Below, in pieces: positions 54,269 to 64,000 of a DNA stretch of 64,000 nt. The translations under genes and the position numbers were made by a program. Numbering within the stretch: position 1 is the first letter of the stretch; each line of letters starts with the position of its first letter. The notes beneath the pieces are model-generated. The model was given only the letters and a program-made list of their open reading frames with translations. It did not search any database and had not been told where the DNA came from. Origin of the DNA: Ceraceosorus guamensis (Eukaryota > Basidiomycota > Exobasidiomycetes > Ceraceosorales > Ceraceosoraceae); assembly GCF_003144195.1 (NCBI RefSeq), contig NW_020290053.1, positions 9,255-73,254 of the forward strand, given 5' to 3'.

Positions 54269-55759
54269 ATGACCTTTGCGCAAGATCTAGTGGCAGCGCT
54301 GGGCGAGTTTGTAGGCACCACGCTCTTCCTGCTCTTGGCGCTAGGCGGAGCAAAAACAGCGACGTATTCGCGCAGTGCAGCGCAGACCGAAGGGTTGGAG
54401 ACGACGCTAGGCAATCAGACCATCCTCTTTATCGCGTGTTCCTTTGGTCTTTCACTGCTCATAACCGCTTGGATGTTTTACCGCATCACTGGAGGTCTCT
54501 TCAATCCAGCCATCACTTTCGCCTTGTGGCTCGTAGGCGCCGTTCCCGCTTTCAGAGCCATACTGCTCGTCCTTGCTCAATTATTGGGCGGCATTGCCGG
54601 CGCTGCCCTCGTCGCTGCCCTCACGCCTTTCGGTGGAGCGGATAGCACAAGGACTACGTTGGAGCCCGGCATCAATATCGGTCAGGGTCTCATGATCGAA
54701 GCGTTCTTGACTGCCATACTCGTCTTTTCAGTGCTCATGCTAGCTGCCGAGAAGCACCGTTCGTGAGTCGAGGGGTGCGGGGGGGCACAGCACAACCGAA
54801 ACGCTTCTTGAAGCCCCTTCCCCCAATACTGAGACATCCTCCCTCCCCCCGGGCTTCTGCAAGCACTTATTTGGCACCCATCGGTATCGGACTCACGATC
54901 TTCGCTTGCCATCTCTTCGGAGTTCTCTGGACAGGTTGTGGCATCAACCCCGCTCGCGCTTTCGGTCCGAGCGTAGTGTCCGCCTCTTTCCCATCCTATC
55001 ACTGGATCTACCACGTGGGGCCACTGATCGGAGCACTCATAGCAGTCAGCTTCTACACTGCTCTCAAAGCCTTTGACTACACCACGATTGTATTTGGCCA
55101 GGATGCGGATCATGCGGAATCGACGACGCAGAACCCTTTGAGCAGGATCACGAGTAGGGGAGGTAGTAGTAAAGGCAGGCTGTACGTCATCAGGAAAAAG
55201 GTCAAGAGAGGAGGAGGTAGAAAGACGAGCGTGAGCTTGAGCGCTTCGACGAAAGGAGGCGATGGGCTGCCGTTGCACAGCGCAACTGAAAAGGTCAGCA
55301 GCGGCGCGGAAGGTATCAGCGATCCGAATACGGCGCAACATCCAGACGTGCAGCTGAATGCTCTCACAGCAGCTCTTCAATCGGGCGAGGCGGTGATCCT
55401 GGACATGTCTTCTCTGGAAGTCACAGCTGCTCCGCCCGGCTCCGCTGCTCTAAGAGACACGGGAGTGGATGTCGACGGAGGAGCAATTGGAGCGCCGGGC
55501 TCTGCCAATAATGCCCCTAGTGCCATGCAAGATCTCCTCACCACTTCAGTCCCTGTCACCGGCGTACCCAGCATGAGAGCAGACGCGCAGAATACGGGCG
55601 GTTTGCAAGCGCCTGGAAGCGTCGAGGGAGGGTGAGTGTGGAAAGAGCGTCGTAATATACATAGGCACAGGCTGATTGACATGATGGTTGGGTCCAATTT
55701 CACGTCTTGCCCTTAGGTTGGCTTTGGTGCCCAAGCTGGGTCAGGCCTTGGGCTCTTGA
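54269..55759 (+). CDS. Aquaporin (orthodox water channel type)
   Basis: MIP-family channel of six membrane helices in the plasma membrane or an internal membrane. Exons 54269-54762, 54864-55631 and 55717-55759; introns in phase 2; 434 aa. A form stopping at 55635 (421 aa) results if the last intron is retained. First NPA box at residues 79-81 in GGLFNPAITFALWLVG; second at 193-195 in TGCGINPARAFGP. The selectivity filter positions read His181 (ACHLFG), Cys190 and Arg196, as in mammalian AQP1, and the residue after the second NPA-R is Ala rather than the Asp of glyceroporins, so water is the likely substrate. An unusually long hydrophilic C-terminal tail (about 190 residues; basic KKVKRGGGRK, later Ala/Gly-rich) follows helix 6. 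The tiny last exon adds LALVPKLGQALGS. Confidence 0.87.
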
Positions 55760-55953
55760 CACGAGCGTCGACACGCTTCCAATGCCTTTTTGGATGTGCA
55801 CAGCCAGCCTCGCTTATCACGACGATACTTGGCCGTGGTGGAGTGATGACACTCCCAGTACGTGCTCAAGACATGCGCCTCACTGCCAATAATCTATGTA
55901 ATTGCTCTTCTTCGCGTCTGCTCTGGGTAGCGTCAAATGGGCAACTTCGTCTG

Positions 55954-57345
55954 TCACAGCGCAATGTTCCTTCTGGCCATCAGCTGATCATTGTTCACCC
56001 GCTCCCGCTCCCGCTTGCGGCTTCCGCCTCCATTTGGCATGGATTTCTTCTTGGCCAGATACTCTGCCCAAGCTCGAGCAGACCGACTCGTAGCGGGCCA
56101 AGCGTGGTTCACACGGCGATCCGTTGCAATTCTAGGGGTAGGCGCAAAGTATCGATCGTCAGGAGAGTTTCGTGCGCTACCGTGCCACGCTTTCGACGCT
56201 GGACGTCTCATCGCAGTAGGGGTGCCCTTCATGGCATATCGCTTGCTCGAAATATGCGCTTCGCTCTCCAAAAGAGCGATCTCTACCTCTTCCCAGTCCG
56301 GGGACTCTCTGGTCTTGCTGAGCTCCTCCAAATTTGGCAGGTCGAGCTCGAGATGGCGCCAGAGTGCCGTTCTGTGAGCGCATGTACGGCTCGGCTCGAC
56401 CGGACTGCCCTCTTGCGTCATGGTGAGCCGTGGAGCGAACCTCGGAAGCGTACGCCGCTCTGCGGTCCTTCATAAGCAGCCTTCTGCGTTTGTTCCTGAT
56501 CCATTGGCGTCGCATCATCTGTTCGGCACTCCTATTGCCGCTCGAAGGACTCCAATCCTTCTTCAAGTAGATGGTATGCACCTCCGGATCATCTCGGGAA
56601 AATTCCAAAGTCTGCTCATCGGGCTGGGTGGATGCGGCGGGCGAGATGATGGGCGGATGTCTTGCTAGACCCGTCGTGAGGGCTTGTCCCTCTGCCGTTC
56701 TTCGCTTTTCCTCGCACCTGATAACGTCCCGCCCTGCTCGCGTCGCCCACGACTTTGTGCACGCCTCCGTCGAGTATGTGAAAGGAGCACATTTCACCCA
56801 AGACAGTCTCGATGGTACTTGTTCACCAAGGCCGCCAAAGCTGCCCGGGAGTTCCAATTATCCTTGCCTGGATGGACGTCGAGGAGATTTGGTATGCGAA
56901 CCACTAGGACACGCGCGCGGTGGAAAAGAGTCAGCAGTGGTGTTAGCATAGAGACCGCAGTGCGTTGCTATTCAAGACTGAGTGTCTCAGTGTTCCACTC
57001 ACTTTGAGATGCATGACCCAGCACAGGCTTTACCGTGGACGGTCGCACTTTGCCAAGCAGCTGTGAAGCTCGTGCTTCTGCTGTCCTTCCAAGCTCTTCC
57101 GGTACGTTGCCTCTCGGTAGCAGAGCGAACTTCGCATCTACCGCCGAGGCTTCCAGCTTCTGCGCAGAAAAACAAGAGGAGAACGCATCAGGAAAAGTGG
57201 CTAGCGGCTTAGCTGCACAGCGCATATTCACAACGATAAAAGCAGCTGCGCAGATTGCTACTTGCAAGATGCAAAGGAGCCGAAAAAAGCTCGCGCCCGA
57301 ATGCCGCCGCTTTCGAGTGCAACTGGAGGTGAGAGCGCTACTCAT
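55954..57345 (-). CDS. Putative secreted protein, four exons
   Basis: 387 aa from exons 57345-57003, 56903-56798, 56717-56454 and 56404-55954; introns in phases 1, 2 and 2. A basic N-terminus (MSSALTSSCTRKRRHSGASF) leads into a hydrophobic core (FRLLCILQVAICAAAFIVV) that could be a signal peptide or a membrane anchor. Exon 2 reads VRIPNLLDVHPGKDNWNSRA then ALVNKYHRDCLG; exon 3 has TIYLKKDWSPSSGN and an Arg-rich stretch; exon 4 has LELDLPNLEELSKTRESPDW, YFAPTPRIATDRR and a basic end. Donors of introns 2 (GTGAAA) and 3 (GTACGC) are weak. If intron 3 is not removed, exon 3 runs to a stop at 56177 (329 aa). No family recognised. Confidence 0.48.
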
Positions 57346-59291
57346 AGTGACGCGATTGGCAAGAGCTATGAATGCGAAGAGCCTTGAGAGGGGTTAACAT
57401 GTACGACTGCTGAAGATCAGTGAGTCGAAAGCTCAATCAGCCCACTCATCACCTTTGTCAACCAGCGACGAGCAGGGCAATCTGTTGAGTCGGACAGAAA
57501 GCGCACGACAAGCAAGGGTCTCATCAAGAGGCCATTTCATTCGCTTGAGCCTCCTCCCTCTTGTTGCTTTTCCATTGTCAGTCCTTCCGCAGCTTCGTTT
57601 TGCAATCTCCACCTCTTGACCGACGTCGCCACTCGTTGTCTTGGCCCTAGCCTCACACCTCGTCCGGAGCTGTGCGGTGGCTGTAGCGTACTGCACCACC
57701 CTGCTGCTGCAGATATGCGCGTGGCTGTGGTCTATGAGCAAATGTGGTGGAGAAGGCGCACCGCACCGCTCCGCGCTCAAAGACCGCGCCACTCGACTGG
57801 CATGTTCAAGGTCCACCTCTCCATCACTCGCGACTCTGTGCAAGCGCGTGGCGGCTGGTGGCTGGTGGCAAATTTCCGTGCTTGCCAGCCAGTGCAAGTG
57901 CACGCAGCATGGCCACCCAGTCGACCTACGTGTGATGAGTCGGGATGGCGCTCCTTTGCAGGTTGTCCAACTTGTGTGTTCGTTCGGCTTGCTCACTCCT
58001 CATTATTCTTGACTCGATGCAGATGGTCGCAATCTCGACGATTGAGCAGCTTTTTCCAATGCGCAAGCAATGATGACTCGCTGATCACAACTTGACGCTT
58101 GCTGGACATCGTGATTGGAACTGAAGCAGACGGTCGCAACACTCGGGACTATTCATGAATGCTCAAACCACGCACCCAGCAAGTCTCGGCGGCCGTCTGT
58201 TTTCGTACAAGGTGCGCGCGGTCCGCATCGAAATTCGTGCGCTCATCATCGGCGTAGCCATTAGAATTTTAATGAAGGCGCGCTTCAGCCCATCTACTGC
58301 CTCATTTGATTCATGTGATGCGGAGAGCGCCAGCCGCTCATCATCATATACGACCGGCGGCACTCAGAAGGCTCTTTCACGGCGGGCTCGCGCAGGTATT
58401 TATACCGGAACGTACATATACCGGTACATACACAAGCCATGCGCGCCAGCCGCCCCTCGATGCTGTCGTCGCATCAACGAGACAAGAAGCCATCCTAGCT
58501 GTGCGCCCGCCGTACCCAAAATATCAAGATCGCGCGTCAGACATCCCTTGCATCGCACATTCGATCGATCGAGCGCACCAGCAGCAGCATGACGCTGTGC
58601 CGCCTGCTCTGCACCACCATCGCGCTGGGTCTGCTTGTCAGACGTACCAGCAAGGATTCTCGCGCGGCAGACCGAGCAGCAGCTGAGCGATCTGCGCGCA
58701 GAAAGAGGGAACAGAAAAAGGCGCGACAGATGCCAGCTGGAGCGTTTGGCACGCGCGTCTGGGGCGCGAGAGAGCGAGAAGGCAGTTAGAAAGGAGGTGG
58801 GGGCGGGATTTGGACCGGAAGAAGAAGAAGAAGCAGAAACAGCAGAGCTCTCGACACGTGGGGCCCGATTGAGAGGGAGATGCGATTGCGAGCGCAAGTC
58901 ATCGAGCTGGGCGCACATGTCCACTTCTGGATGCCTCTCTGCACGTCAGTCACTCACTGATCGAGTCATGACACCAGTCTCTGCGTCACTCTGGGACGTC
59001 AACGATCATCTCGACTCTCACACTCGTGACTGCATCGCGAGCGCGACCTTTGTTTGTCTGTCGTGAGTGCGGCTTGTGGTTGAGAGATGCCCTGCTACGC
59101 ATCCGTACAAGTCTTGCCAGAACTTGCAGACGTGAGCTGACTCACCGACGGGGTCCTGCGTTCAGACATCCACACTGTGCCAGTCTCAACGATGAGCAGG
59201 AGCAAAATCGAGAGCGAAAATTTCCTCGAATGATTCCATTGAAAGCGGAAAAAAGGCTCGGATTTGGTTTGAGGAGAGGAGAGCAAGCATA
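57346..59291. other. Intergenic with a weak candidate
   Basis: A plus-strand stretch at about 58660-58860 is helix-like and charged (RQTEQQLSDLRAERGNRKR, then an EEEEEAETAE patch). A short ATG frame at 58589 starts with a hydrophobic segment (LLCTTIALGLLV). They may be parts of one small gene, but no clean splice join was found. Confidence 0.3.
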
Positions 59292-60480
59292 TCAAATGCC
59301 CACCTCTTTCCAGCTCGCTGGCTTTCCAACATACTTGATCGCCTTGTCACCTGCCAACAAATTCTTGCCGACTTGTGCATAAGCGTCCGCCATCATTCCC
59401 GCTTTCTTGCCTCCCAAATGTCCGAAAGCTGCAGCTATTCCTCCAAACTTGGTGATCATCGCTCCTGGCGCTCCGTACGTGAGACCCGCTTTGGCCTCTT
59501 GCACCAGCGCGCTAGGCTTGAAACCATTAACAGTCGCGTTGGCTACGGCTTTTGCCTGTGCACGAAGAGACATGGATGTCAGCAGCAGGGAAGATACTAC
59601 ACGTCGGGTTGAGACAGAGACAAAGCCCACTCGGGCGGATTGGCTCCGCTACACTTACCGTGTCCGGGACTCTGCTCGCAACCGTGGCGATGCCTCTTCC
59701 AGCTCTTTGGGCAAAATTGGCCGTAGCTTCCGCAGCAGTGACGACCTTTTCACCCACCACCTTGGCCGCATCCGACACCGCGCCCCCCACTTTCTGAGCA
59801 GCGCTCTTGACCCCATCCCCAATCTTTTCCGCAACGCTCTTCACCCCTCCCCCAACCACTTCGGCCGCCTTTTTGATGCCGCCTCCCACCGTCTCGGCAG
59901 CTTTTTTGAACGCGTGACCTATCTTTTTGAAAATGTTGCGTCGATGCAAGGAGGGGGAAGGAGAAGCGGGCTGGAACACTTTTCTCCTGCCAAGCTCATC
60001 ATCGATCAGCATGACTCCTCTCCCTAGACGGTCGTCCTCACTGCGACGATGCACGTGGGTGCTCGTCATGTCGGCCCGCAGTTCTCTAGTCCAAGAAGAG
60101 GGACCGCTCTTGCGCGACCTGTCGAGTCGCGCATCTGCCGCTCTCCAGCGAGGGCCATTCTTGCTCGTCGAGCTGGACCGCGTCCCACGCCGCCCTTGTG
60201 AAAGCTCGCGCGCCCGCAAGATTGCGGTGCTGCGCTCGAATTGTTGTGCGACCCGCGTCCGCGCATCGAGCTCCGAGGCGGCGAAGGTAGGTTGCTGTGC
60301 AAATTGCGTCGCCGTAGTCGAACCTCGCTGATCGAGGTGTCGAGCCATTGTCGAATTGCGCCGGGCAGAAGAGACTACTGGGGCAGCTCTCACTCCACAT
60401 CTTGGCACTTCGAACGCAATGATGAGGGCGATCAAGGTGAGCCAGAATAGCGCGTTACTACGAGATCGCCGCAGCGGCAT
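59292..60480 (-). CDS. Secreted protein with amphipathic 11-residue repeats
   Basis: 361 aa from exons 60480-59659 and 59555-59292; intron 59658-59556 (GTAAGT donor, GTGCACAG acceptor, phase 0). Signal peptide at residues 1-32 (FWLTLIALIIAFEV core, RAAP cleavage site). A disordered basic region follows. At 180-181 a dibasic RR precedes NIFKKIGHAFKKAAETV, then five 11-residue repeats at about 199-253: GGGIKKAAEVV, GGGVKSVAEKI, GDGVKSAAQKV, GGAVSDAAKVV, GEKVVTAAEAT. The period of 11 and the KKAAE pattern indicate long amphipathic helices, as in LEA-like or apolipoprotein-like proteins; the start also resembles cecropin-type peptides. Exon 2 is Ala/Gly-rich (GAPGAMITKFGGIAAAFGHL) and ends WKEVGI. 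Kex2 processing at the dibasic site and membrane binding are inferences. Confidence 0.68.
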
Positions 60481-62611
60481 GCTGATGTGTCGCTGGCGGT
60501 ATAATGCCGGCGATGCGCACAGTCAGCCGTGTCAAATTGTACAATAGGGAAAGACGGCGATGAAGAGACTCTGCAGGAATTTGGTGTTTATCGTATAGTA
60601 GTCAAGCTTGGTGCGACCAGCGCTTTCCAGGGCAATGCCAACACAGAAAGGGAAAGGGAGCAGTAGCGCTGATGAGCGAAAGATGTTGGCTTTTGTCTGA
60701 GGAGCAGCTGCGCCTGGCAGCTCGTCGGTACGTGGTCGATAAGAGAGCTTCAGTCTCTTCCATAGACGTGCACCGTATCGTTTCTCGCGAAGAATGACGT
60801 AGAACTACAGTTCAGTCTGTAGCCTATCAAGATACGTGGGCACGATCAACGTGCTTGTGTTGCTCGCTTCGAGCGAGTGAGAGGAGTCGCAGTACCCACA
60901 CGCAGTGTGGATTGAGAAGAGAATCAGATCTGACACGGTATAATGGAGGAGCAGAAAGGAGAAAAGAGGAGACTGAGTTGCATTGCGCAACGCATATAAG
61001 CAAGTCGCCGATGAGCTCATCTCAACGCCTGGGGAGCTTGATTGGCGAATAGGGGCTGTCAGACGCCGAATGGGCTTTGAGCATCTGAGGTAAGCATACC
61101 GATGCCCCACGCACGGCCGCCCTTGAAGCGTCAGGATGTAGCTCCGTTGGTAGCCGTGTTGGACAGGCGTATAGTAAGACGCGAATCCTCCCTGCCTTCA
61201 AAGTTCGCAATGGTCATTCGGCCATGCTGGAAGCTTCTGCTCGAATTGTGACTGGGAAGATGGAGATTGTCGGACTGCGCCCGAATCATTCGTTGCGAAT
61301 TCATCCCAAGATTGCAGAACGCCAAATGAACCCCAGGTACCGATATCACGGGCGCACAGAAGGAAACGCCGCAAGATCAGCCAATGCAGCATGTGTAACG
61401 CGCGGGTGTCATGATGCATCCATGCGCGGCGTCGTGTATACCGCTCGTTCCTGTCGTCGGCGCCGCGCCACGTGTTCGACGCCCATGCCTGCGCCTGATC
61501 GAGCACGAGCAGGAGCACGCGCACCCTCTCCTGGCTCTTCTCCATTCCTGTTTCATCCTGCTCCTGCAAGCTTCACCTGTCGCACACCAAGTTCCGGCAT
61601 TTGGCAGAGGCCAGCCGCGGAGAAACCTCGTCCCAATCGCCACTTGTTCCTCGCAAAAAGGAATGTCGAAGGAATGACTGCGCTCGGCAAAACAGCTTTC
61701 TGGTGCGTTTGTGTGTTCGCCCATTTAACCGCGCCCTATTGGCTGTTGGCGTACCAGATGCTGCGCAAACCTTCCTCATTCGGACCACGAGAGAGGCAAT
61801 TCTTCGTCTTGTCTTCTATTTCTGCCCACGACGGCCCCGCAGCAAAATGGTCAGAGCGAGGCGTCTTGAGCCTCATCGGGCGGCTTGCGGTTAGACCTGT
61901 CCTCCGTCCGTCATGGTCTAGCGCGAGCCGCACGACACGCATCATTTGCAGTCAAATTTCTTGCTGATCATGCGTAGCATGCCCTGACGTCGTATCTGAA
62001 GAGCCAGGGGACAGGGCGCGAGAGAAGGTGGCTCTGTTCAAGAGTATTGGTGGTCTTTGTGTCCATATTGACTGATCCGTGCGACCAAACACGGGCGCGC
62101 GCAGAGCAGTGTGTGCTTCATTAATGAGGATTGTGCAGGCCGCTCAAAGCGAAATGAACGGCAAACACGCTCGCGACTGAAGACACCATGGAGCAATGGA
62201 CAATGCGTCAACCATCAACACCACACACCGTCATGGCCAGATCAAGCCCGCTTTCTTGAACCGAACGGGATTTGCGCTGGCTGATTGCTGCTGCTCTTCA
62301 TCGTTTACGTCGTCGGTGGGATGTCCGTGTCTGCTGTCTCTTGTGCTGAGCACGTCCTCGGTCGGCAAGTCAAAAGAAGGCCACATGGAGCACGGAGCAA
62401 GCAAGTCGGAGGGAACTGGCTCCATCTCCCATCGCAAGTCACACTACGTCTGCGTGGGGACTGCGCGTACGCGAACGACATCAACACACTGCGCCATGTG
62501 GCCAGTCATTGCGCTGAGTTGTGTGTTTGATTTTTTCTCAGATTTCGGCGCCAATCGTAGGGGCCAGTCGATTCTTTCTGCTGCACGCCTGACCTCACAC
62601 GGGCACCCTAT
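60481..62611. other. Intergenic, nothing firmly supported
   Basis: A TATATAAG-like word (60995-61000, plus strand) precedes a 49-codon frame at 61101 (MPHARPPLKRQDVAPLVAVL). A longer plus-strand frame at 61224-61967 is Arg/Ala/Ser-rich and probably chance. No RNA gene recognised. Confidence 0.3.
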
Positions 62612-63178
62612 TTACGCGACGCTCGTGCTGCGAGACCTAACGGCATCGTCGTCCGAAGCGTCCTCCTGCAGCGCAGGTTCGCCTTTCTGATCAGCTTGCA
62701 AATTGAGGCCCTTGATAGCTTCTTCATCCATCGCTGGAGCTAGCATCGTCGAGCCTTGACGAACAACGGGGATAGCTGCGATGAGTCTCATTCTGGGTCT
62801 CCAGAATATGGGCATGCCTGGTCCCACTCCCAGCGGAGCAGCTTGAGAGCGTCGCTGATCGAATGGATCTGCGCTGAGCACATCTTTGACGATCGCGTCT
62901 TGTAATGCGCGAATTGGGATCAGCCTGCGGGCGCATATGTGTGCTTCTCCCTCCCCAAAGTTTGGCGTTTGTACGCCTCACTCACTGATCATTCTTTGGA
63001 TCCTTTGCATGCGAATACGCTGCAGCATCTGCTTGACGCAAGCACAAAGCTGCTGCTCCATCCTGCTCAACGTGTTCATGCGAACGGTGATAGAGATGGA
63101 TACGGGTGCGGCAGACACGCGCGTCGAGAGGCACACCAGTGCCAAGCAAAGCACGAGCAGAGTCTTGAGAAGTTTCAT
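62612..63178 (-). CDS. Small secreted protein, two exons
   Basis: 169 aa from exons 63178-62982 and 62924-62612; intron 62981-62925 (GTGAGG donor, CGCCCGCAG acceptor, phase 2, 57 bp). The neighbouring GTGAGT donor one triplet upstream would put a stop in frame, so GTGAGG is chosen. The signal peptide is classic (MKLLKTLLVLCLALVCLSTR then VSAAP). The mature part begins VSISITVRMNTLSRMEQQLC, with a CxC and helix-like basic stretch (KQMLQRIRMQRIQRM), then LIPIRALQDAIVKDVL, a Pro/Gly-rich middle (PLGVGPGMPIFWRP) and an acidic end (EDASDDDAVRS). No family recognised. Confidence 0.62.
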
Positions 63179-64000
63179 CTTTCCTCGAAAGCAAGCGATG
63201 GGATTGCTTTTCGGAGATTGTGCTAGTCGCTCGTCTAGGAGACAAGAGTGTGGATGGTCGAAACGCAGCTATGTCCGCAGCGTTGAGTTGTACCGGTCGC
63301 CTCGCAGAGGGATACGTAGCGGTCTTGTGCTTTTGTCTGTGTGCGGTGGAGCTGAAGAGGGACAAAGCTATCGGTGGGAGCTTTTTATGAGGCAATGATG
63401 CTACCCTCCTTGCCACCCATTCCACACCATTGCCATACCTACTATAGGCCTAGGCGTAAGAGGCTCGCGCCACCCTGCGCATCCCGAGCCACGGGCGGCA
63501 GCGGCGGCGCAGCACCGCACCAGCTTTGTAGAGCCCAGCAGAGCCAAGCAGTAAGTTGACTGCGCCTAAAGCGCGCGCCCACGCCACCAGCAAGTCCTCC
63601 CAACGATCGGCCAAGCGCAAGCTCCCAAGCCTTTTCAAAAGCACCATTTGCTTTGTAACGAAGACGAGTGGGGCAAGAGCTCATTCATTCTTATCGCATT
63701 CGTAGCCGATCCGTGCTCTGAGCGCATTCGATTGTTGCGCGGGTTTTTGCCCTAGTCAGTTGCGCCATCGCTCGCCTTGCCGCCCAAAGGAGCATTATTT
63801 GCACATCAAATGAGGAGGCCGAGAAGTAAGGCGGGGACGCTAACACAACCGACTCGCAAGCTCTTCGCAGCTTCAGCGTTTGAATGGCACCTCGAACGCC
63901 CGTCAAGTCTCGTGGTGAACCTCACGAGTAGAAGCGAATGGCGGGAGAGAGCAGGCTATTGCCATTGCTCGTCTGCGCGCATGTGCGCCGAGCGCAAGGT
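63179..64000. other. Intergenic to window end
   Basis: No coding region, RNA or repeat supported. A CATAAAAAG (minus strand, about 63384-63392) lies roughly 210 bp upstream of the gene at 63178 and might be its TATA box. Confidence 0.35.

Noticed and set aside
61134-61200. tRNA-like word TAGCTCCGTTGGTAGC
   Set aside because: Resembles a tRNA A box, but no matching acceptor stem, anticodon arm or intact B box could be folded around it.
61224-61967. Plus-strand frame of 247 codons
   Set aside because: Arg/Ala/Ser-rich composition typical of chance frames in GC-rich DNA; no signal peptide, domain or splice evidence.
1-64000. CRISPR arrays, rRNA genes, retroelements or DNA transposons
   Set aside because: No repeat-spacer pattern, conserved rRNA stretch, reverse transcriptase, integrase or transposase motif was recognised on either strand.

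Overview
The window looks like nuclear DNA from a basidiomycete fungus, most likely a smut-type Ustilaginomycotina relative; the lineage is inferred and not proven. Evidence: short introns of about 45-150 bp with GTRAGT-type donors; spliced housekeeping genes on both strands (TOP3, BCS1, POL5/MYBBP1A, SEC20, aquaporin); pyrimidine-rich leaders; and many small genes for secreted proteins. Exon joins were set by reading donors and acceptors and requiring one continuous frame. No tool was run, so every splice model is a manual prediction.

Layout. 0-17.8 kb is gene-poor accessory DNA: small secreted-protein genes (907, 2027, 6008, 7485, 13928), a poorly resolved spliced gene at 3.5-4.2 kb, an OTU-like protein gene (10.3-12.2 kb) and long intergenic stretches. 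17.9-32.5 kb is a compact housekeeping block: TOP3 (-) divergent from BCS1 (+), which converges on POL5 (-), which is divergent from SEC20 (+). 32.9-41.7 kb holds five tiny two-exon secreted-protein genes, all on the minus strand, and one further small exon. 43.3-49.5 kb is one giant gene for a predicted secreted protein of 1,888 aa made of repeated modules, with seven introns all in phase 0. 50.5-55.8 kb carries a PI-PLC-like phosphodiesterase and an orthodox aquaporin. 56-57.3, 59.3-60.5 and 62.6-63.2 kb carry three more genes for secreted proteins.

Common themes. Thirteen or more genes start with a signal peptide, usually with an Ala/Ser-Ala-Pro type cleavage site. Ten of these have a short first exon ending in phase 1, and several have a TATA box 50-230 bp upstream of the ATG. 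Three of them (6008, 7485, 13928) are 182-189 aa long and share a C-terminal C...C...FG[FL]..GLT signature, so they look like one divergent family. This is the kind of accessory region that in plant-associated smuts encodes effector candidates; that role is inference. The two items most likely to be undescribed are the giant modular secreted protein and the FG-GLT small secreted family. No rRNA, tRNA, CRISPR array, retroelement or DNA transposase was recognised.
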